Assembly: GCF_006438725.1 (NCBI RefSeq)
Contig: NZ_RCZD01000006.1
Span: 1-64,000 of the forward strand
DNA length: 64,000 nt
Reading direction: 5' to 3'
Source of the DNA: Ewingella americana
GTDB taxonomy: Bacteria > Pseudomonadota > Gammaproteobacteria > Enterobacterales > Enterobacteriaceae
Position numbers and translations under genes: made by a program. The notes beneath the pieces are model-generated. The model saw only the letters and a program-made list of their open reading frames with translations, did not search any database and was not told where the DNA came from. Each line of letters begins with the position of its first letter. The first letter of the stretch is position 1. This document shows positions 59,305 through 64,000 of this stretch, piece by piece.

Positions 59305-60481
59305 TCTTGATCTCCACCGCCAGTGAGTTTAATCGCGGCACCGTCAGCTCACTGACGATATCGCCCAGAGAAAAGGTGATGGAATCCACCTCAGCAAACG
59401 TCTTGTGGATTTCGCGGGCCAAATTAGAAAAAGAGAACCGCGAATAGGGCCAGGTCTGTTTCACGTCATAGTCCGTATTTTCCCGAAAAGCAGCGCGGAT
59501 CAGGTCGCTGGCATTACCAACCAACGCGGCTTTTTGCTCATCGGTCATGTTGTCCGGGTTGGTGACAAACAGCTGAACGGCCAGATCGTGCCGGGTTTCC
59601 GGCATCGCCATACACTGCATATCGTCACCGTGGCCATGGTGGCCCTGGGTGTTAATGTGGTCGTTCACTGCGTCAATAAAAGGCTGGGAAATCACGCCAC
59701 TATCCAGCAATAAATAAGCATTAGCCGTTCCGGGGCCACGTGGCGCGTCATGCTTAAAGAAAATACGCTCAACGCTCAGGCCCACAATGCTGGCGATCAT
59801 GCTGCGGTAAACGGCATCGGTGTGGTAATTGCCAACCAGGTTGAACTGATTGCGGCAACGGTCACGCAAGTCATCATCCGATTCCTCATCGGCACCCGGC
59901 GTCAGCAGCCAATCATCTTGGTTTACCGCCTGGCTGATACCCGTCACCGCCACCGGCAAAATACGGTAATAGCCAGGGGCAAGGTTAAACGCACCGCCCG
60001 CCTGGCTTGCCGTGACGGGGATCAGTTCGCTAGCCAGTCCCGCCGCTAGCGTGGTGTCAGCATCTACCGTGACCGCGTAAATCACGCCGTTAATGCGCTC
60101 GGTCTGGATAACTGTTCCCGCTGGCACGGTGACGACATGTTTGGCGTCTTCTTTGATGAAGCGGATCGCCCCCCGGGCAAAGCTGGCGGGCTTAGCTTCC
60201 AGATTTACACCCCAGGCAAGCAGACGCAGCATTTGGCCGCTCGCCGTGGCCAAAAACATATTGGCCAGCACGGTATTCACCAGAACATCTTTTATCCAAA
60301 GTACCGGCGTTGTTACAATCGCCGTGACCAGCTTCCAGAACGGCGACATTTTTGACGTGTTGGTTATCATCCCTTCAGCGTCTACGATGGCGTTGAACTG
60401 GTCGCGGATCTCGTCCTTAGTCGTCGGCATCCCGCTATCACTCAGCACCTTTTCAAAATCAATCGTCGGTTTATTATTCAT
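59297..60481 (-). CDS. Baseplate J-like protein
   Basis: A 394-residue wedge protein of contractile tails. TASGQMLRLLAWGVNLEAKPASFARGAIRF, VPAGTVIQTERINGVIYAVT and AGGAFNLAPGYY are baseplate J hallmarks, followed by DEESDDDLRDRCR and a Mu gp47-like C-terminus. Overlaps its neighbours on both sides. Confidence 0.85.
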   Translation of the reverse strand: MNNKPTIDFEKVLSDSGMPTTKDEIRDQFNAIVDAEGMITNTSKMSPFWKLVTAIVTTPVLWIKDVLVNTVLANMFLATASGQMLRLLAWGVNLEAKPASFARGAIRFIKEDAKHVVTVPAGTVIQTERINGVIYAVTVDADTTLAAGLASELIPVTASQAGGAFNLAPGYYRILPVAVTGISQAVNQDDWLLTPGADEESDDDLRDRCRNQFNLVGNYHTDAVYRSMIASIVGLSVERIFFKHDAPRGPGTANAYLLLDSGVISQPFIDAVNDHINTQGHHGHGDDMQCMAMPETRHDLAVQLFVTNPDNMTDEQKAALVGNASDLIRAAFRENTDYDVKQTWPYSRFSFSNLAREIHKTFAEVDSITFSLGDIVSELTVPRLNSLAVEIKSA

Positions 60482-60806
60482 AATTCACTCCTACGGGGAT
60501 TTTGCCAAAAGCATAAGTTTCTGCGTCAACCCAAAGCCGCTTTAATGATTCCTCGGTAATGTTCACAGTACCGGGAATAATGCGTTCATCTTCTTCAACT
60601 AAAAGTATTAATTGCGTGATGACGTCAGCGCGTAACGTGGGGCTTCTTTCTGCCACTAACTGAGTGGTTAATCCACTTTCAATAATGGCGTGGACAATAT
60701 CCTGACCAATGCTGATTTTATTATTACAAAGTTCCGGCTCATTACCGGTATTTAAAGTAAAATTGCGCCCCGTAATTAGCAGGTCAATATATAACGCATC
60801 CGTCAT
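60474..60806 (-). CDS. DUF2590-like phage protein
   Basis: A 110-residue protein; ATG 60806 overlaps the tape-measure stop (ATGA) and follows AGGAG. It resembles the small DUF2590/gp25-like wedge subunit that stands between tape measure and baseplate J in HP1-like phages (IDLLITGRNFTLNTGNEPELCNNKISIGQDI). DUF assignment from memory. Confidence 0.65.
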   Translation of the reverse strand: MTDALYIDLLITGRNFTLNTGNEPELCNNKISIGQDIVHAIIESGLTTQLVAERSPTLRADVITQLILLVEEDERIIPGTVNITEESLKRLWVDAETYAFGKIPVGVNYE

Positions 60807-62773
60807 GCTCCTAGCTCCTGCCATTCCATTAAGTCAGTCGGCGTCATTCCCTTTTGTGGGTAAATATTAACGGTATTAATTCTCTTGCTGTTATCAGTGG
60901 TGGTTTTCGCGTTGCTGTTTATTTCTTTGCTCAACCCGCCACGATCAATTCCCCGTGTAGCCCCCCCAGTAGACATTTCATTTTGCAGCGGCTTAGGCAC
61001 ATCGCCCACTTGTTTGGCTTCGATGTTTATACCTGGAATAAGATTTAACTTATCGATGATCCAGTTATAGGTCCCGGCAAAGGAATTCTTAAGCCATTCC
61101 CACAACCCGCTAAACACGTTGCCAATACTTTCCGCCATGGCGGCCATGCCGTCGAACGGGGACAAACTGCCCAGACTGTCAACCAACCACGTCCAGCCAT
61201 CGGCGATCCACTTCCAGGCAGTCATAAACACGTCTGCCACCCAATTCACCGCAGCCGCCAGTGCCTGGAAAGCGTCGGTTTGCATGATGGCCGCCTTGAC
61301 CGCATCCCAATGCTGAATGAGCAAGTACAGGCCCACGGCCAGTAATGCGATAGCGCCAATGATCAACAGGATTGGCCAGCTCAGGAAGTTAAAGGCGACA
61401 CCAGTCGTCATAGCCGCTATACGGATAGCCAGCAACACACCGCGCAAAATGGCCATCCCCGCCGCCCAGGCACGAATAGCGCCGTTGTAAAGCCACACCG
61501 CCGCCGTTCCCAACTTCATCACCAGGGTGAAAGCGGCCCAAATCCCTTTCAGGCCGATCATGATAAATTTGGCCACGCCCATCACCAGGTTGGCCAGCGC
61601 ACCGGCCCCTGCCAGACTTAAGATGGCCAACGCAACATATCCCACCACTTTGGCGATATTGGGGAACAAGGTCATCCAGCGGGCAAATTTCTGGCCGCCG
61701 TCTGCCAGGCCGTTCAACAAGGGATAAAGTACCGGCAACAGGGTTAACCCAATGGCAATTCTGATCGCCTCAAAAACAGCCATCAACCGATCCCAGGGTT
61801 TCGCCATCTTCTGCGCCATTTCCTGCGTGCGTTTAAGGCCATCACTTCCGCCCAGCACGGTGATATTGCGTTGCAAGGTGTCCACGTTGCCATAAAGCTG
61901 CTTCACCACCGCCGAACTGTCACCAAACGCCGCATCTAACTCCGCCTGGGCCTTAAGGTTGCCCTCAATGCTTTTACCGTATTTTCCCTGCAACTTTTCC
62001 AGCATGGCGGGCATTGAAAGCATGTGACCCTGTGCATCCAGGAAGCTTAAGCCCAGCTTTTTGGCCCCCTCCTGCGCACCGCTCAGGAAGCCTTCATAGG
62101 ATCCACTCGCTTCTGTCCCAAGCGAACGTTGCAGTTCGCCCAGCACCGCCAGCTGCTCGTCCATGCCAACGCCAAAGTTTGAGCCGACGCCGCGTGAGCC
62201 TTCCATTAAATCTTTAATGACCCCCATGTCCGTGCCGAACTGCTGTTTCATGAAGGACATTTTCCCGGCCAGTTGCTCAGCAAACTGCACCTTGCCCATG
62301 GCATTGGCATCGGCGCTGAATTGGCTGAACATTTGGCCCATGAATTCCGCCGCGTCGCCCGATGTGCCTTTAAGCGCGGCGGCCACCGTGTTGGCCACCC
62401 TGACCACTTTCGGCAGTTCTTCGCTACTCAGCCCGGAAACGGCTGCGTTAATATCCGCCGTGGACTGCACGAACTCCACCGCCGACTTACCGTATTGCAT
62501 ACTGAATTTCAGAGCGTCGGCGGATACCTTGGCCAGCACATCATCACCAATGCCCCGCGCAGACGCCTCCTGCATCGTGTCATACATGTCGATCGCAGGG
62601 CCAAGCGCCCCTTTAATCGACATACCCACGCCCCACAGCCCGCCCACACCCACGGCAATTTTCCCAAAGGCGTCCTGACTGTGTTGCGCGAAGCCGGTCA
62701 CCGACGTTTGCGCCTGTTTAAGCGGGCGCGTAATTCGGTCGATCAAGCTCAGCGTAAAATCTAAATCCGCCAT
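60803..62773 (-). CDS. Tail tape measure protein
   Basis: A 656-residue protein; it sets tail length. N-terminus SLIDRITRPLKQAQTSVTGFA and the TP901-type region (SAVEFVQSTADINAAVSGLSSEELPKVVRVANTVAAALKG) are typical. Several long hydrophobic stretches in the middle (IAIGLTLLPVLYPLLNG, WPILLIIGAIALLAVGLYLLI). The start overlaps the frameshifted chaperone stop (TGATG). Fairly short for the family, so a short tail is expected. Confidence 0.88.
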   Translation of the reverse strand: MADLDFTLSLIDRITRPLKQAQTSVTGFAQHSQDAFGKIAVGVGGLWGVGMSIKGALGPAIDMYDTMQEASARGIGDDVLAKVSADALKFSMQYGKSAVEFVQSTADINAAVSGLSSEELPKVVRVANTVAAALKGTSGDAAEFMGQMFSQFSADANAMGKVQFAEQLAGKMSFMKQQFGTDMGVIKDLMEGSRGVGSNFGVGMDEQLAVLGELQRSLGTEASGSYEGFLSGAQEGAKKLGLSFLDAQGHMLSMPAMLEKLQGKYGKSIEGNLKAQAELDAAFGDSSAVVKQLYGNVDTLQRNITVLGGSDGLKRTQEMAQKMAKPWDRLMAVFEAIRIAIGLTLLPVLYPLLNGLADGGQKFARWMTLFPNIAKVVGYVALAILSLAGAGALANLVMGVAKFIMIGLKGIWAAFTLVMKLGTAAVWLYNGAIRAWAAGMAILRGVLLAIRIAAMTTGVAFNFLSWPILLIIGAIALLAVGLYLLIQHWDAVKAAIMQTDAFQALAAAVNWVADVFMTAWKWIADGWTWLVDSLGSLSPFDGMAAMAESIGNVFSGLWEWLKNSFAGTYNWIIDKLNLIPGINIEAKQVGDVPKPLQNEMSTGGATRGIDRGGLSKEINSNAKTTTDNSKRINTVNIYPQKGMTPTDLMEWQELGA

Positions 62774-63227
62774 CAGTCGCCTTTAAATGCCAGGGCAATG
62801 CCATTTGCAATAGCAATGCGTTGAAACTCCCAATGACGATTATCCAGCCACACGGCGCGGGCTAAATTTTCCGTATCGTCATTTTCATGCGGTAAATAAT
62901 GGCGGCGCAAAATAAGATACTGCTCCAGACCGTTATTTTCGATGGCGCGAACCCGCGCCTCTAGTTTTTTAGTTCGATATCCAATTTAGGCGCATATTTA
63001 TCATTCACCGCCGCCGCCAATTGCAGAGCCGAACCGGGAATATCCAGCACTTCATCCAGTGCCACTTTACTGTCTGCGGAAACAATACGGCGCAAATAGT
63101 TATTTGCCGGGGCCAGCTTATTGTCCATCGACATTTCATTGATGAATTTGTTATAGGCGGTGGTGTTTGGCTCAAAAATTAAAGCCTGACCGTTTACGGT
63201 TAATTCAATGGTGTGTACTTTGCTCAT
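62773..63227 (-). CDS. Tail assembly chaperone, long frameshifted form (gpG-GT-like)
   Basis: Slipping back one base at 62964 extends the 88-residue protein by 63 residues to TGA 62775-62773, giving about 151 residues. The extension reads LEARVRAIENNGLEQYLILR, then HYLPHENDDTENL, and AVWLDNRHWEFQRIAIANGIA. It fills the otherwise empty gap before the tape-measure gene and its stop overlaps that gene's ATG. Two products of this kind coat the tape measure during tail assembly in P2 and lambda. Confidence 0.82.
62944..62970 (-). promoter_or_regulatory. Programmed -1 ribosomal frameshift signal
   Basis: On the minus strand the slippery heptamer A AAA AAC (62970-62964) is in frame with the chaperone and directly followed by its TAG stop. 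Four bases later GGCGCG GGTT CGCGCC forms a perfect hairpin. This is the canonical layout for -1 frameshifting in tail-chaperone genes. Confidence 0.85.
62961..63227 (-). CDS. Tail assembly chaperone, short form
   Basis: An 88-residue protein (SKVHTIELTVNGQALIFEP to KLDIELKN) from ATG 63227. It has the size and position of P2 gpE: just before the tape measure, with a frameshift site at its end. It overlaps the Rz1 stop. Confidence 0.8.
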   Translation of the reverse strand: MSKVHTIELTVNGQALIFEPNTTAYNKFINEMSMDNKLAPANNYLRRIVSADSKVALDEVLDIPGSALQLAAAVNDKYAPKLDIELKN

Positions 63228-63513
63228 GATTTAATTTCCTTCGCTGGTTTATTTCGTCAATTAATTGGTTATGCCGTGCGGCACATTCCGCATATTGTGG
63301 GGTTATTTTTAAAAGCACCTCGGCAACGTCTTTACCTAATACACCGTTAAGGCGCGGTAATTGTTCCGGGCATTTCGTTAACAGATTTTCTTGATAGGGT
63401 TCGCTCGGCACTTTCGGCAGCGGCGTTGTACATCCTGACAAAATCGTCAGACACGCACTCGTTAGTAAATACCGGTTTAACCAATTCTGTCCTGATTTCC
63501 ACAGGCTGCGCAT
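63205..63513 (-). CDS. Outer-membrane spanin (Rz1-like lipoprotein)
   Basis: A 102-residue protein with signal peptide and lipobox LTILSGC (Cys at about residue 28), then a proline-containing segment TTPLPKVPSEPY. ATG 63513 lies inside the Rz gene in another frame, the classic Rz/Rz1 nesting. With Rz it disrupts the outer membrane at lysis. Confidence 0.82.
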   Translation of the reverse strand: MRSLWKSGQNWLNRYLLTSACLTILSGCTTPLPKVPSEPYQENLLTKCPEQLPRLNGVLGKDVAEVLLKITPQYAECAARHNQLIDEINQRRKLNHEQSTHH

Positions 63514-63718
63514 GTTTCAACGCCTCCAACTTATCTTCTAACGCCCTGGCGGATTGGCGGCCTATCTCTTGGCTCTCAATCCGGGCCTTATCTCCGGCCA
63601 CCGTAGCAGCGCGGTTGATCACCAAATCCAGACTATCGCGATACCAGTCGCCGACTTTCCACCCCGCCGTAAACACGGCCAGAAGGGCCAGGCCAATGAC
63701 GGCCAGTTGCTTGGCCAT
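63347..63718 (-). CDS. Inner-membrane spanin (Rz-like)
   Basis: A 123-residue protein with one N-terminal membrane helix (LAVIGLALLAVFTAGWKVG) and a periplasmic coiled coil (ARIESQEIGRQSARALEDKLEALKHA). ATG 63718 shares its A with the endolysin stop (TGATG). It partners the nested Rz1. Confidence 0.8.
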   Translation of the reverse strand: MAKQLAVIGLALLAVFTAGWKVGDWYRDSLDLVINRAATVAGDKARIESQEIGRQSARALEDKLEALKHAQPVEIRTELVKPVFTNECVSDDFVRMYNAAAESAERTLSRKSVNEMPGTITAP

Positions 63719-64000
63719 CACTTCACCCCGTTATGTTCCAGGCTAAAATGATTGCCATCTGGACGGGTTTTAAAGCGCCCGCCCCAGGTGCCGCCGAGCG
63801 ACTCCCAATATTCACCTAAAGGTAAATATGCCTCGGTTTTTGTCTGGTACTGGCCGCTGATAAACAGGTTAAAATCCACCGCCAGGCGCTGTGTGTGTAA
63901 ACTGTTGCTGATCCCCTTACCGCTTTTGGCATTCAGTGCCGCCTGTTCCGGTGTGCGGTAGGCTTCGCCAAAGGTCAGCCGGTAGCCGCGTTCCCCTGCC
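63718..64000 (-). CDS. Endolysin, M15-family peptidase (5' end beyond window)
   Basis: About 94 codons visible, ending EHNGVK*. GKGISNSLHTQRLAVDFNLF has the SxHxxxxAxD metal motif of VanY/M15 peptidases, and DGNHFSLEH the second zinc His. M15 endolysins cut the peptide side chains of peptidoglycan (often L-alanyl-D-glutamate). Being cut by the window edge, its N-terminus is unknown. Confidence 0.82.
   Translation of the reverse strand, partial: AGERGYRLTFGEAYRTPEQAALNAKSGKGISNSLHTQRLAVDFNLFISGQYQTKTEAYLPLGEYWESLGGTWGGRFKTRPDGNHFSLEHNGVK

Larger units (their letters stand above)
49874..64000. mobile_element. Prophage of P2-related (HP1/K139-like) type, running off the right edge
   Basis: From the tRNA 3' end onward, gene content changes from conserved chromosome to a cargo zone (about 49.9-53.5 kb) and then a contiguous leftward set of tail and lysis genes. 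Overlapping stops and starts (ATGA, TGATG) link them. Contractile-tail baseplate J, gpI-like, fibre plus assembly protein and a DUF2590-like gene point to the P2 superfamily, HP1 branch. Head genes, replication genes, integrase and the second att site would lie beyond 64000. The left boundary at the tRNA is inferred. Confidence 0.8.

Overview
The window is chromosomal DNA of an enterobacterium. From about 4 kb to 49.9 kb it follows the E. coli K-12 order exbDB-metC-yghB-yqhC-dkgA-ftsP-plsC-parC-mdaB-ygiN-parE-yqiA-cpdA-yqiB-nudF-tolC-ygiBCD-ribB-ubiK-hldE-glnE-ygiF-ygiM-cca-uppP-folB-plsY-tsaD-rpsU-dnaG-rpoD-mug-tRNA-Ile2. Protein divergence, an ExbB with an N-terminal extension, a TRAP transporter between exbB and metC, yjeH between ubiK and hldE, and the absence of yqhD and zupT point away from Escherichia. 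They suggest the Rahnella/Serratia side of the order; the genus is inferred, not shown.

Layout: (1) 1-2.65 kb: end of an IS4-family element inserted in a Csu-type (spore coat U) fimbrial usher gene, followed by an intact SCPU-domain subunit. (2) 2.8-5.7 kb: an orphan gene, a cold-shock-domain protein, alkB and a shikimate dehydrogenase-like gene. (3) 5.7-10.5 kb: exbB-exbD with a Fur-box-like site, then a three-gene TRAP uptake operon. (4) 10.5-31.7 kb: metabolic genes, topoisomerase IV (parC and parE apart), the nudF-yqiB-cpdA-yqiA run, tolC-ygiBC, and ribB under an FMN riboswitch. (5) 31.7-44.6 kb: yjeH, hldE, glnE, ygiF, ygiM, cca, uppP, folB, plsY, tsaD, with two palindromic intergenic repeats. 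(6) 44.9-49.1 kb: the macromolecular-synthesis operon rpsU-dnaG-rpoD. (7) mug and tRNA-Ile(CAT).

From the 3' end of tRNA-Ile to the right edge lies a prophage of the P2-related group (HP1/K139-like by gene content). Its late genes read leftward: M15 endolysin, nested Rz/Rz1 spanins, tail chaperone with a programmed -1 frameshift, tape measure, DUF2590-like protein, baseplate J, gpI-like protein, tail fibre, fibre assembly protein, two baseplate/tail proteins, and a fused hub-spike protein. The integrase is not in the window. Between the last tail gene and the tRNA is an AT-rich cargo zone of about 3.7 kb.

The most interesting item is in that cargo zone. A short reverse transcriptase gene (YMDD) is preceded, on the same strand, by an overlapping unrecognised 56-codon ORF. 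Upstream of that is a 191-nt segment bounded by perfect 10-nt inverted repeats with a TTAGC junction, as at the priming end of retron ncRNAs. I read this as a candidate retron-like locus (ncRNA, small protein, RT) in the cargo position of a P2-type prophage, where anti-phage systems are common. The RT is seen directly; the retron reading and any defence role are inference.
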